This document shows positions 48,401-61,919 of a DNA stretch of 64,000 bases, in pieces; position 1 is the first letter of the stretch, and each line of letters starts with the position of its first letter. A model generated the notes under the pieces. The model was not told the DNA's origin and ran no database searches. It worked only from the letters and a program-made list of their open reading frames with translations. Location: contig MU400720.1 of NCBI GenBank assembly GCA_022578965.1, positions 1,534 through 65,533 on the forward strand, given 5' to 3'. The position numbers were made by a program, and so were the translations under genes. This DNA comes from Xylaria sp. FL1777. Taxonomy: Eukaryota; Ascomycota; Sordariomycetes; Xylariales; Xylariaceae.

Positions 48401-49379
48401 GAAAAATTTAGTGACAGGCGATTCCAAAGGTGCTTGACCAGCCTGGAGCTTGGCTGATGGTATGATTTCCATCTTATCGTTCATGAAAATGAAAGGCAGA
48501 GCTGGAATGAGACATGAAGGTACGGAAGATGAGAGTAACAAGTCAACTTCCTTGTCAACAGTCAGACGAGCCATTTAGATAGGATGGAGAAACACATACT
48601 TTAGTAGTCCTGCCTACGAGACATGCCTCACAGCTTCTCAAAGCAAAGGGCCAGATAGGTCGAGGGCCAGTGTGTTTATACTCGCCATTTGTTAGATGTA
48701 GGCCGGTCCTGCCACAAAACTGACATCCGACCTGACAAGCAAGTCGCCACATTTGGAGCTCAGTATGGTCTCGTAGGGGAGTAGGCATGGTTGGCCAGAA
48801 ACGTCTTCTCGAACGTTGCCAGATAACTTCTGGCGTCAAGTTTGAGAGAGAACCAGTGAGAACAGGTTGTGGAGCATCGCAGGAATAGTTAGATGATGGG
48901 TCGAGAAAAGAATTGAAACATTTATTGACAGACAATAGTCTACCAAGCATTTTGGGTGGGAGAAGAACGAAAATGTGTTGCCATATTTCAGCAGGGAACT
49001 GCCAACTGCCTGAGCGCCGGGAAAGGTGACTCGTGCCTTCATCAAGTCTAGCCTTTTTGTCCGGGACAGATATGCTGAGCGTAGGCGACTTTCGCTTCTT
49101 GGTGTTAAGCTCTGTCCGTGCTCTTACACACTTGTTGAGCGACGGGCGCGGCTGGTTGGTGTGGCGTTCGGGGACTGAACGAGTACCGTGTATGTTATCC
49201 TTAGAATGGTCTTGGTTGTCGATGAGTCCGAGATCAGAACTTGATGGTGAGTCGGACACAACACTACTAGCCTCAAAAGCAATCTCGTCATCTCCATCAG
49301 AGGACTGAAGGACGCGAGAGCCAGGCTGCGGCGTGGTCCTCAGTACCTGACCGGGAGAGTCTTGCTGTGGTTTACCCAT
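45404..49379 (-). CDS. Large F-box protein with uncharacterised fungal C-terminal region
   Basis: Six exons, 49379-48600, 48550-48112, 48060-47659, 47523-47359, 47242-46955 and 46833-45404; phases agree throughout, giving 1167 aa. Residues 1-120 are polar with basic patches (KKRKSP, PDKKARL). An F-box follows at about 125-160 (FPAEIWQHIFVLLPPKMLGR). Next come CQFCGRTG and CEACLVGRTTKEVD, a Cys pattern that may bind zinc, then an alpha-helical middle rich in Lys and Glu, a second Cys cluster (FYCRCCVSSNKLYG), and a His/Pro/Gln-rich region. The C-terminus has a run of eight Asp before FDLLAGLESQLD. By its F-box it should be a Skp1-Cullin substrate adaptor; the substrate is unknown. Introns are 49-135 bp. 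Confidence 0.85.
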
Positions 49380-50292
49380 ACTGAGAGTATGGCAAATACA
49401 GGGAATAAAAGTAATGAGAGTGGTTAGATGCTGTGGTTAGGTCAAGTACCAAGAGCGTGTAGCTTTTGGAGGGCCCGGGAAGGAACAGATAACGATGATG
49501 AGGATCGCCAAATATATAGAGGATGAGAGTCAGTCAAGGAGGAACCAGAAACAGACTGGTCGGCTTGAAGAACTACGGTGTTTCCTGCTTTCCCCTTCGA
49601 GGCATTTCGGAGAGTTGAATCACGCTCTTAAATAGAGCGTGGTTTAATGAAAACTCCGCAATAAGCCTGCGGGAAAGGAAGGAAGGAGGACAGAGGCGGG
49701 TGAAGGCCAAGCAAATATTAAATTTACTTGGCCGATTCACTGAATAAGGAACATTCACCACGAGGGAAAATAAACACTTGAAGATGGAAGAGAGAACTAC
49801 CTAATCAAAAATGCTGGCGAGGAAATGCGCAAACACTTTGAGGCTGTTTGCACTGAGAGACAAAGGAGTTCAACACTCTACCAGTCGGATCGGATATGGG
49901 CGGACATCATGAAGCAAAACAAGGTTTATTACATGGAGAGATTGAAGGAAGATAGGGAACTTTTGGAGGTCCCTTACCTCAGATGCAAGGAGTGATACAA
50001 GGTACATTACCCACCTATCCCTTAGGTAGGCTGCAGGTGGGTACGGTTATCATGCTGGCATAAGTAATGCCCCTCCCCCACTACAATGGAACTTATAGAA
50101 CATTCTAAACCTACATCCCCCCTCCGTTTTTTAGCCTTGAAGCGCTAGGTAAACATCTACGCGGTTTACTGTTTATATTGTGTTCTAGATATTCCTATTA
50201 GTTCGCCTATTCGCGTCTCATCTTGCAGTTAGTACTGCAAGTTGCATCTGCGCTAGATTCAGCATCGCTTTCCTTTAGCTAGAAGTCGCAAA
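49380..50292. other. Divergent intergenic region, F-box gene/rna1
   Basis: Promoter space for both genes. Purine-rich near the F-box start and TAGGTA-containing near 50010-50040. The 62-codon ORF at 49573-49761 (minus) is not supported. Confidence 0.5.
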
Positions 50293-51653
50293 ATGGCCGC
50301 GGACCCTAAGGTCTTTTCCCTCGAGGGGAAGGGCCTGAAGCTCGACACCGCGGAAGATTTGGAGGCGCACATCGGTCCCCTGCGAGACATGCAAGATGTC
50401 GAGGAAGTGCGCGTCCTCGGAAACACCCTCGGCATAGGTGCTTGCAAGCTGCTCGGCGAAGTCTTGGCTACGAAGAAGACGCTTAAGGTAGGTTGATCGC
50501 GTGTCCTTCGCGTTCTAATTTGTGTTACACACTCTTCTCTCTCAGAGCACAACATCAGCCTTCTCATTCCCTGACTCTAACTTTCTTGCCCCTCTAGATT
50601 GCCAACCTTGCCGACATATTCACAGGACGCCTGTTGAATGAAATCCCCGAAGCGCTTTCTTACCTGCTTACCTCGATCCTAAACCTTCCCAACCTCCGAA
50701 CGATCAACCTGAACGATAACGCGTTCGGCCTCAACACACAGGATCCCTTGATTGCGTTCTTGGAGAGCCACGTTCCGCTGCAGCACTTATACCTTAACAA
50801 CAACGGCTTAGGTCCCCATGCTGGCATCAACATCGCGAATGCTCTCACCAAACTTCACGCGCGAAAGGAAGAGGCTAGAAAGGCCGGGCAGGATGTCCCC
50901 TATCTAGAGACAGTAATTTGCGGCCGTAATCGCCTAGAGAATGGAAGCATGCTGGCATGGGCTGAGACTTTCCGCCTACACAACAAGATTAAAGAGATCA
51001 AGATGGTCCAGAACGGTATTCGACAAGAAGGCATCTCATTGCTGCTGAGTGAGGGCCTGAATCACGCCAGTAATTTGGAGATTCTGGATTTGCAGGACAA
51101 TACTTTCACCATCGTGGGTGCTAGAGCTCTTGCTAAAGTCGTCCCACTCTGGGCTAATATCCTCGAACTCGGCATTGGCGACTCGCTTCTTAGTGCCAAA
51201 GGTGGAATCTTGCTTGCGGGGGCATTGTCCAAGGGTAAAAACCAGAAGCTTGAGACGCTCCGTCTCCAATACAACGATATCACCACAGCGGCTATCAAGG
51301 GTCTGTCGATTGCGGCTCAGAGTGCGCTACCCGCATTACGGAGAATCGAGTTGAATGGCAACAAATTTGCCGAGGACGATGCATCGATTATAGCTCTGCA
51401 GGAGCTCCTGGAGGAGCGCAAGGAGAAACATGCAGGCGATGTTGTGGATGAGGATGCTTGGGGCGTGGATAGCCTTGATGACCTCGAGGATTTAGATTCA
51501 GATGAAGAGGAAGAGGAGGAAGAGATAACCACGGAAGAGCGGGCCGAGAAACTCATCAAGGACGCAGAAGAGGCCCAAGAGGAACCCACGGTCCAGCTCA
51601 AGGACCAAGAGGTCGATGACTTGGCAAGCAAGCTTCAGAAGACGGACGTCTAG
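50293..51653 (+). CDS. rna1: Ran GTPase-activating protein (RanGAP/Rna1)
   Basis: Two exons, 50293-50487 and 50598-51653 (110-bp intron), give 416 aa, typical for fungal Rna1. The N-terminal about 330 residues are leucine-rich repeats of the ribonuclease-inhibitor type (LRTINLNDNAFG, LQHLYLNNNGLG, LETVICGRNRLENGS, IKEIKMVQNGIRQEG, LEILDLQDNTF, LETLRLQYNDI, LRRIELNGNKF). The C-terminus is a strongly acidic tail (DLEDLDSDEEEEEEEI) and ends in a Lys/Glu helix, as in S. pombe Rna1. The protein stimulates GTP hydrolysis by Ran in the cytoplasm and so sets the direction of nuclear transport. No SUMO-target C-terminal domain as in animals is present. Confidence 0.96.
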
Positions 51654-52099
51654 AATGATGCGAGCAGACGTAGACGATACCCCACAAATCTTACCCTCTA
51701 GTTGAATGTGATGTAAAGCGTTTCAGACATGGAAGACCCTGCTGTCTCATTTCTTGTTTCGGTATACTAGATAGCAGAATACAATAGCACCGCTGCTCAT
51801 TATGTAAAAACCCATTGCATGACACATATGCTGTGAGAAATGATATTGTGATTGTGGGTGGGTTGTCCGTTAGTACACGATAGGAAGTCTAAATGTACAG
51901 ATATCTGATACTCCCCTTTACAAATCCACTCCTCTAGGCGGCAACCCGCTCCATCTGGCCCGTCTATTTTTTATACAGTCAGATAGACATTACAAGCTGT
52001 TGGTAGCAGACGCTAGTAGTAAGTAGCCAATACAATAAGCCCCTTTCCCTTCTCCCCCGAAGCTAGAGGTCGAAGGCGAGTAACAACCAGTTCTCATCT
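51654..52099. other. Convergent intergenic region, rna1/dnm1
   Basis: 446 bp holding the two 3' flanks; no other feature seen. Confidence 0.55.
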
Positions 52100-54719
52100 C
52101 TATATAACCTCGCCAATGATCTTAGCAGCCTCCCTGTATGTCTGCAGTAGCTTCTCGCACTTTTCACGCTCCTTCTTGACACCATCGTCTTCGTATAGCA
52201 ATTCTTCAAATAGACTCTCTTTGTATAAGTCACTCACGAGTCGATTCTGTACAACATCCTTACAGTGGTTTACAAGGAGATGCATAACAGCCTTGGGAAC
52301 TTGGTCTGCGATTGTTTCGCGGACAATATTGAAGTAAGATGATATAAGCGCACGAATGAGCTCCGTTTCCATAGCTTCTCGGTCGGTTAGAGCTGGTTCC
52401 ATGTTGTCACCCTGTAGTTATATGTTAGAGCAAGTATGTGTGCTTTAGAATGGATGGGCGCCTTACCAATTGTGAAATTAAACCAAACCCACTAGCCTTA
52501 GGGCTCTCTTCCTCATGGATCAGAGGAGGGCTAGGTCTGTACGAGAGTTTGTCTTCTCCACGTCGAATACTTTGGCTGAATGTTGGTTCCGACCCTTGGC
52601 TAACGTGACGGGGGAGCGGCGAGGGGAGGCCAGCTCCTGATGTTTGGTTTGCACCATCCTTGCCAAAGAAGTACGTTAGAAATGAGTCTCGAGTATTTCC
52701 AGCCGATTGGGAGTTGAATAGGCTGGGCGAGCTTGGTCGTACGCCATTCATGGTTGCCACAATACCTCCAGCCCCGTTCTCTCGAACAGAAACAGCAGGT
52801 GACATACTCCGGGAGCCCTTTTGTAGATGTTTCCGAATGTGAGATGGTTCAATCTTCTCGTGAGTCCCTTCTTCCTCCTCTTCCGGAGTGTCGGTACCAT
52901 TCGCACCCAATTCTTTAAGCCGTCTCTTCTCTCGTCTATCCCTCTCTTCCTGAATGAGCTTCTTCCGCTCACGTTCCTGCTTAGCGCCAACAACATGACT
53001 CATAGCGGCAGCGGCCCCTAAAAAGTTTGGATGGTTTGTGTTTATATAAGCACGTTGGATGGATATGAGAGATTCTACGTAAGACGACGCAGGGCCTAAT
53101 CTTTCTCTTAGTAAATCCGACACGACCTCAATAAGTTTGGCCTGAAGTCTTGGATACCGCGACAGCTCCGTCGAGCCGCAGGTATGGCAAATTTTAATAA
53201 GTTCCTCATACACAAGCTCGACGCAACGCTGACTTGGCATTTCTAGCAGCTTGATCTGAGGTTTCACAAGCAGATCAAATGCCATTTCGGGAACAAACAA
53301 ACTAGGGCGGGGACCGGTAGAGTTGCGGATAGCAGTCCTAATATCCAGAGCAGAAAGATTAGAAGTAGGATCAATCGATTCTAAAGAACTACCAAAAACC
53401 GAGTTGAAGATGTAGTAAATCCGAGCACCTCCGGACAGCTCTTTAGTTGAAATCTCGGTTGAGGTTCCATCAATAGACGAGATGAATGAGGTAGCGAAGC
53501 GTGTCATCAGTTGTAGGATCATGGACCCGCGGTGCTCTTTTCCACTGAAGTGCATATCTCCATAGCTCGCGAGTTCTTGTTGCGTCTGTCCCATCAGAGT
53601 ATTAAGTCGGGCTTTTATATCTGGAAGACGCTCCCGTATATGAGCCATGAGCGTTTGGTTTAGTGCTTTAGCTAGGAATTGAGTCCCGCATCGTGCCGCA
53701 ATATTTCGGTATGCCGGGTGGTGACGGAAGAACTCTGATTCTGCTTTGAGTGCATCTTCCATTGGTCGGTTTCCCTGGATGTCTTGCTGTGACCGATTAA
53801 CCACCCCTACAAACCCCAGTTTCAGCGGATAGACTCTGCCGGACAGAATATCAAGGGCGTTTGTTCCATGGTCCATAAGGTCTACCTTCGTGAGTACTCC
53901 AATGGTTCTGCGGCCTAGGGGATCCACGTGTCTGGCAAGCTTCAAGGCTTCTGAGTTGACGATGTCGACGTTCGCTGGTGAAACAGCCAGAATAATGCTG
54001 TTTGGCTTCGCAATATACTCGGAGATCAATGTTCGCGTCTGCTTTTCGATGTCTGCTGGCTGGTCACCGATAGGAACCTAAGATTCGTAGCAGTTAGTTA
54101 CTACAGCTTTATGCAAAACCGAAGAGTGGGAGAGCGCAGACGCACCTTTGTAAGACCTGGGAGATCAACCAAAGTTAGATTCAAAACATGTGGTGAGTAG
54201 ACTTTAAGGTTGATGGGCTGTCTGTTGATGCCCTTATTAGAGCCAGCGACTCGAGACGTCTCATTCTCAATTTCGCGCTTTACATCAGCGAAATCGGTGA
54301 AGCGACGACTGGGAATATGATGAAACTCGGCCCATTCAGAACGGCGCGCCTGCGTAGGATTCCTGTAGGCAGCGTTTACATCCGGTTCGCCTTCATCCTC
54401 CTCGACGTTGATCAGTTGTAGAATCAGGGGGCGTCGGGTCACTATGCCACTTCCTCTCGGAAGAAAGTCTCTGCCAACGATATTTTCGAGCACCGATGAT
54501 TTGCCGGCCGACTGAGATCCGACGACAACCTAGTGGCAGTTGAGAACTGTGAGCATAGAACAATTGATCGTAGGAGAAGCTATGTGACGGGCGATGTAGT
54601 CTTGAGAGTGCATGACATACAATTTGCGGAAGGTCTAGGGAATCCGAGCCGATGGTATTGAAAACCAAGTCTTGAAGCTGATTCACAACACGCAACAAGT
54701 CATCTCCAAGAGCCGCCAT
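52100..54719 (-). CDS. dnm1: Dynamin-related GTPase, mitochondrial fission type (Dnm1)
   Basis: Four exons, 54719-54621, 54529-54146, 54077-52467 and 52411-52100 (introns of 91, 68 and 55 bp), give 801 aa. The GTPase domain has G1 GSQSAGKSS (residues 37-45), the switch-I threonine in GIVTRRP, G3 DLPG (155-158) and G4 TKVD (224-227). The middle/stalk region follows, then a long charged, Ser-rich variable insert (from [19 protein letters not shown] to about residue 690), and the GTPase effector domain at the C-terminus ([20 protein letters not shown]). There is no PH or proline-rich domain. The long insert B favours Dnm1, which divides mitochondria and peroxisomes, over Vps1, whose insert is shorter. 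Confidence 0.93.
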
Positions 54720-55250
54720 CTTCGGAGAAAAACGATCGTAATAGTTGGCGTGGTGGATGATCAGAACACAAATCTCGCAACTCTTTACAACTTGTGCTTC
54801 ACCGGGTCGGAGACTACCAATTCAAATACACGAAAGACGACGGCAATAGAGGTGCGACGTTGGGACCGACCTATAGCTCAAGAGAAGAGCATGTGGCCAG
54901 AATATTTCGTGACTCTCCCTAGATAGGTGGCCGGACGGGTAGTACACCAAAAAAAAAAATTGGGATCAATGCAAGAGTGTCAATTTGGGAGCATGATAAG
55001 GTAGAATGGATATGGCGTAAGAGGTTTTGGCCAGTAAGGTAAAGAGAGGTATCTTTATTGCAATTAATGCGACTGCTACTAAAAAATGTAGGTTTATTTA
55101 TGCTAGGAATCCACAGTCCCGGGCAACACATACACGTACCGGTACATAGGATGTAGCAACACATGCCAGTCTAAAAACAGTACCTAAGTAAGGTAGGTAC
55201 CTACCTACCGTTATGCCTTCTGAATACTGGCCCAGAACCTTATAATTACT
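54720..55250. other. dnm1 upstream region bordering the AT-rich block
   Basis: Promoter space of dnm1 with an A-run near 54950. The palindromic GGTAGGTACCTACC (55192-55205) sits just before composition changes to extreme AT. Confidence 0.5.
55192..55209. repeat. GGTAGGTACCTACC palindrome plus TACC
   Basis: A perfect 14-bp palindrome at 55192-55205 followed by another TACC, located about 50 bp before the AT-rich block begins. Confidence 0.85.
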
Positions 55251-57492
55251 ACGTAAGGTTAGGTCTGTACTTAAAAAAGTAGATGTTAAAGGAAAAACAT
55301 TTCCTAAGTACAGTACTAAAAAACTATGTATAAATACTACTAATTTAAGTAAAACTAGTTTATACTTCTTAAGTTTTTATATAATAACTATTATATAATA
55401 TATATTATAGCTTATATTGCTTAAAAGCTATAATTATTTTTTTTATTAAATAGCTATTTTAGCTATTTATAAAAATAAAACTATTTATAAATGCTTTTTA
55501 ATATTTATATTATTAATACTTTTAATTTTTGTTTATTTTTTTTTAATATATATTTGCTAATATATTATAAACTTTTTATTAAGTAGTTATTTTTGCTATA
55601 AGCTAAAAATAAATTATTATTGTTATATTTATTAAGTAATATTATTTTTTTAAAGCTTTATAGTTTATATATATTGCTATAATAATAACTTATAATAGCT
55701 TATAAGCTATTATAATATAGTTTAAACTTATTAGCTTACTATTTAATATATAAAACTTAATTACTAGTTTTATAAGTTTTAATTAAGTTTTTTTTTTTTT
55801 ATAAATAAGCTTAAATTTAATTTTTTAATGCTTTTAAATTACTAAAGTAATTATATATTAATAATGCTTTATAGTTTTATATTAAATATTATTAAAATTT
55901 AACTTTTTTTTTTTTGTTTAAATTTTTAACATAGTTAATAATTTTTATAACTAGTTATTAATTTAATAGCTATGTTTTAAATAGTAAAAAATAGCTATTA
56001 TAATTATTAAGCTTTAAAGTTTAATTATATATATAAATAGCTATTTTTAATAAAGTCTAAAAATTAAAATAACAATAAATTAAACTTTTATATAGCATAA
56101 TTTGCTTAATATTACTATTAGCTTTTTTAACTTTATTATTATTTTTAAGTTTTTTAAGTATAATTAACTTTATAATAAAACTATTTAATTTATGCTAATT
56201 AATTGCTTTTTTATTTATAAATATGCTTGTATTATTGCTTATTTATTTTTTAAAAAAACTAAACATTTTATTAATTTATTAAATTAGCAGTTTTATTGCT
56301 TTAAAACTAACATTAAGCATTATTTTTGCTTTAATTTATATAATAATATATTTAATATATATTAATAGCTTAAAATTAGCTATAAATATATAGTTTATAG
56401 CTTAATGCATAAATAATAAAAGTAATATAATAAGTTATAAATTTAAAAGTTTATTTAATAATAGTTTTATTAGCTAGTATTAACTATATTTAGCAATAAT
56501 TTATTAAGCAATAAATATAGCTTTTAAGTGCTAAAAATATTTATTTAGCTTTTAAATTAAGCTTTTAATAATAGTATGCTTTAAGTTAATATATACGTTT
56601 TTTGCGTTTTATAGCAATTTTAATACTTTAAGCATTTTTAAAAGCATTATAGCTTAAAATATTATATTAATTAAGTATAAAAAGTTTTTTAAAGCTTATT
56701 TATAGTTAATTAGCTTAAATAGCATGCTATTTTTTTTAATAAAATGTTATTTTATTTACTTTAAACTTATATTATATAATAATTTAGTTTTAAAACAAAA
56801 ATTCTTAAAAATAGCTTATAAATTTATAATATTAAAATATTATAATAATATTATTAGCTATATTTTAGCTTTTAGTAATAATTTTATATTAGTTTTAACT
56901 TTTATTAATAAAAAAACTAATATAACTAGTAGTTTTAATAGTTAGTTTATTAAAATGTTTAATTTGCTTGTTTTATATATAATTTTTATGCTAAAATATT
57001 TAATAATATTTAAAAAACATATTATTTTTATTAGTTGTTTTATTTTTGTTTTTATTATTATAAAAAACTTATAATTTATATAAATAATAACTTTTTTGCT
57101 TTTTATTTAATGCTGCTAATATTAAAGTATTAACATTATAGCTAATAACTTTTTTTTTTGCATTAAGTAATATAATTAATATGTTTTAAGCTTTTTTAAA
57201 AAGTATGCTATTAAATATAAAAATATAATTATTTTATAAAAATATAGCTACATTAAACATGCTTTAATATAATATATGCTTAAATTAATATTTATTATAA
57301 ATAAAAGCTTTTAATTAAAAGCTTAAATAATTAACATAATAATAATAGCTTTATAGATTTTTTATTATGCATTTTTAGCTTTTTGTTATAAAATTAGCAC
57401 AAAAGTGGCCTTTAAAGCAGCTTAATGCTTTTATATATGCTATGCACTTTTTTTTTTGCTAGCTAAAGCTAAAGTTACGTAATAATTTATTT

Positions 57493-57596
57493 AGCTTACT
57501 AAGCTTATAATAATTTAAAGCTTACTAAGCTTATAATAATTTAAAGCTTATTAAGCTTATAATAATTTAATGTTTATTAAACTTATAATAATTTAA
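57493..57596. repeat. 26-bp tandem repeat, four decaying copies
   Basis: Four head-to-tail 26-bp units. Copies 1 and 2 (57493-57544) are identical; copy 3 differs by one C-to-T change; copy 4 has several changes, mostly C/T and G/A transitions. All end in TTATAATAATTTAA. Confidence 0.9.
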
Positions 57597-60500
57597 AAAA
57601 AGTTATTACTTTTTTTATTTTTTTTTTGTTTATATAATTATATATTTTTTATATTTAATTATTTATTTAGTTTTAATTTTTTAGTTATTAATTTTTTATA
57701 ACTGCTAAGTATTAATATATTTATTATTTTTAATTTTTTAAAACTTTTATTAATGCATAATAATAAAAATACTTTAAAAACTTCTTTAATAAACTATTAT
57801 TAAAAATTTTATTGTTATTTATAAATTAAAACTTTAAAAGTAAACTTGTTATATTAATATATAATAAGTTTGTTATATTTTAATAGCTTTTTAATTAATA
57901 AAATTTAATATATAAAAACAAATATTAATATAAAAAATTAAATAATAAACAATTTATAAAATAAACTTTTAAAAATATATTAAAAAAATATTTAAAATAT
58001 AAAAATGCTAAATAGCATTACATAAATAAATTTTATTTAATAACTAATAAAACTAAATTTAAGTTATATTACTAAAAATAAAAAATTAAAAATTAAGTTT
58101 AAAAATTTTAAAAACTTTTAAAACTAGTAATATATTAAAATAATAAACTTTAATATTTTTATTAGCTATTTTTATTAAAAAAAAAGCAATAATAAAAAAA
58201 AAAAAGTTAAATAGCAATAATAAAAAAAAACTAATATTAATGCTAACGCTATAAAACAAACTAATTATTTTAATTTAAAAAATAGCTTAAATATTAAACG
58301 TTATAACTTTTAAACTAGCATAAATATTAGCTATAATAATTAAAGCAGCAATAATAATTATTATTATAATAATAAATTAAAGCTTTAAATAAATAATTAT
58401 ATTATAACTAATATTAATATTATTATTAGTAAACTTAATATTTATTTTTATTATTATTATATTTAAAATAATAACTTAAAATAAAAAACTTAATTTTTTA
58501 TTATTATTATTGCTTTTATTATTAAGATTATTTATAATATTAAAAATATTAAACATTAAAAGTTTTAAACTTATTGCTTTAAAACTTTATAATAAATTTA
58601 TAAATATAAAAGCTTTTTTAATTTATGTTAAACTTTATTTAAAATAATATTTTATTATTATTATAAAAAAAAACTAAAAAATAATAACTATTTTATAATT
58701 TTTGTTAAAAAAAGTATTAAAATAGTTTTAATTTATTTTAAAAAAATTTTTAAAAGCTAATAAGTTAACTAATTTTAAGCTAAAAACAAAAAAAATTTTT
58801 AAAAACTACGTTAAGTTTAAAAATTAAATAAAAGCATTATTTAAAAACACTTAAAAAGTAAAACACATAAAAAAAGCACTTTATTGCTTAAAATAAACAA
58901 AAATAGCAGCAAATTATACTATAAAATTTAAACAATTAATAGTAATTTTAAAATTACTTAAGCTTATATTATTTTATTTATTTTATAATAAATTTAAAAC
59001 TTAAATTTAAAACAAACTATATAAAATAAATAAACTAGTAAAAATTAATATATATATTAATATAGCTATTATAATTAATCAATAATTATTTAATTAGTAC
59101 TTTAAAACTAAAAAAACTAAAAAAAACAAAAAAAAAATATTTAAAAAAGTATTAAACAGAAATTTAAGCAAATTAGTAAAGTTTAAAAATAATAATTTTA
59201 AAATATATTTAAAGTTAAATGTTATAACTATAGAAAAAAAAAACACTTTTAAAAATAATGCTAATTTAAAAAAAAAAACAAAAAGAAAAGCTATAAAAAA
59301 AAAAGACTTTTTAACCTAAGAAAAAAGTATAAATTATAAAAGTTTAAAACAATAAAAAATAACAAAGCGATTTAAAAAATATGTTTTTAAAGCAAAAGTA
59401 TAAAATTGCTATTTTAAGTTAAAATAAAAGTGCTACACTAAATAAATCTAAATGTTTTATTTATATAAGTTAAAATAAACAAGCATATAAATATTATTTA
59501 AAAGCTTTGCAGTTATTAAAACAAATTATAAAAAAATATATTTATTATATAAACAATTAAAGTTATTTAATATATAACTTAAAAAAATAGTTTAACTAAA
59601 AATAATAAATAATAAAAAGTAATAAGTTAACGTAGTTAGCAAACTTATAAAACTATAAAAACTTTAAATTATTAAAGCTTAAAATATAGCTTAAAAAAAA
59701 GTTATGTTTAAAAAAACAAAACTATAATTATAAATAATATAGTTATTAAACTAATTATAAATTACTAAAACATTTAGTTGCTAAATAAACTTAAAAAAAC
59801 AAAACTTATAAAACTTTAAAGCAAAAACAAATAAAATTAAAAACTATAAAAAACACTATAAAAAAAAAACTAATAAAAATAAATGAAGTATTTTTATAGC
59901 TTAAACTACTTTAAATATAATAAAACAAAAAAGTACTAATAGTTAGCGCAAAAACTAATATGTTTTAAAAACTAAAACTAGCAATTTAACTAATTGCTAA
60001 GAGTTATTACTATAATAAAACTATAATAAAAAATAATAATAATATTTTACGCTTAAAAAATTTAAAACATAATAAAATATTATAAAATTGCTATATAATA
60101 TATTATTACTATTAATATTTACTTAATAAACTAAAGAATAATTAGTTTTTTAAACAAATTATAAAAACAAGAATATAGAACTTTTATAAATTAAAATAGT
60201 TAATTATAACTATAGTTTATTATAAAGATTTACGAAAATTTATAACATTTAAAAAGAATTTTAATTATACTTATAATATTATTTTAAAAAAATATAAAAA
60301 TAACTGCTATAAATATTATTAGCTAATTAAAGCATAATTATATTAAGAAATAGTTGCTAAAAGCAAAAAAGCTTAAAAACTATAATTTAAAGCTTAATTA
60401 AAAGCAAAAACAAAATAAAGCATAATAATATTTAAAATGCAGAATAAAATAAACACTTAAACATTTTATAAAAAAAAATCAAAAAACAAAATAAGTACTT

Positions 60501-61099
60501 ACTAAAAAAGCAACAAATAGCTAAAAAAACTAAAGCTTTACGTAAAGTTTAATGCAATAACTAGTAAAACTAATTTAAAGTTAAACTTATATATTAAAAA
60601 AAAAAGTATAAAACTTTAATTAACTTAAAAACATAAGCTAATATAATTTTATTTAAAGTAGTAAAACAAAATAAAATTTCTTAAAAATACAAATAAAAAT
60701 CTTAAAAGATTAAAAGATTTAATAAAAGCACTTCTAGCTATAATAACAGTTATATACTTAAAAAAACTAAACCTTTTAATATATTTATATAAAAATACAA
60801 AAAACAAATTATATTAAATATTATTAATATATTTAATTATAATATTATTTTAGAAATATTATAGCTAAAAACTAGCAATTTTTTAATCTAATAAAAAGCA
60901 AAAACTATTAATTAAAAAAGTAAAAAACAAAGCAAGAAAATTAGAAAAATCGCAAAAACAATTCTAAATAAAATACTAAAGGTATATTATAAATTTTACA
61001 AACTATTTAAAAAAAAAAAAAAAAAAAAACTTCTTAAATATAGCCTATAAAATTATTACATTTTTATTAAGAAAAAATGTTAACTAAAGCTTTATTAAG

Positions 61100-61760
61100 T
61101 ATACTACATAAGCTTAAACAAAATAAATGCTTTATAAAAATATATTTAAAAAAATCTAGCAAAAAAGTTTTTAAGAAAATTTTAGTTATTTATTAAATAC
61201 TTTACAGTATTAGTACTTAAAATAAAAAATAAAAAACAACTAATTAATAAAAAAGAAAAACTAGTATAACAAGTAATAATTAACTATTAACTATTAAACG
61301 TAATTATTATTGCAAATAAATATTTTTTTATTTTATTAGTAACTATAAAACAAAACATTAGCTAAACAAAATAGTTTATAGTAGTTAATATTTTAAATAA
61401 ATATTATGCTATTAAAATAGCTAAAAAAAAAAAATAAAAAACTATTATATAAACAGTATATAAACTATATAAATATATAATTATGCTATAAAAACTATAA
61501 AATATACTAGCTAGCTTTTAATATATAATAATAATAATTTTATAGAAGTTTTTAAATAAGTTTATGTTTATTTACTTAAATAATATTCTAATTTATTTTA
61601 AAACATTAAAAAAATATAAAAAATATATAACTTAAGTATTAAAAACACTTAAACAAGCAAAATTATAACTTAACATAAAAAAGTATATATAGCATATATA
61701 AAAAATTAACTTTTTAAAATTTATAATTACTTTAAAACAAATATAGATTTAATAGTTAAA
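61100..61760 (+). pseudogene. Ty3/Gypsy reverse transcriptase, stop-riddled
   Basis: Plus-strand translation shows the RT catalytic block as YLNNILIYF at 61573-61599, where active elements have Y-x-D-D; both Asp codons now read AAT, as G-to-A change would give. Just upstream, sequence from about 61460 aligns with the usual tract for chain positioning (FLNKFMFIYLNN). Many TAA/TAG stops interrupt it, so it cannot be functional. Confidence 0.8.
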
Positions 61761-61919
61761 AATTAACATAATATAAAACTAAAAAATATTTGATTTAGCT
61801 ACTATTATAAATATATAATAAGCATTAAGATTTTTAAACTATGTTTAAATGTTAATTTAAAACTTTAGAAAAATAGCATTTTATTTTATAAAGTATACAA
61901 AAAAAAAATATAAAAGAAA

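Noticed and set aside
56724..56945. 73-codon ORF in the AT block
   Set aside because: Composed almost only of Phe, Ile, Leu, Asn, Lys and Tyr codons expected from near-pure AT sequence; no start context or family.
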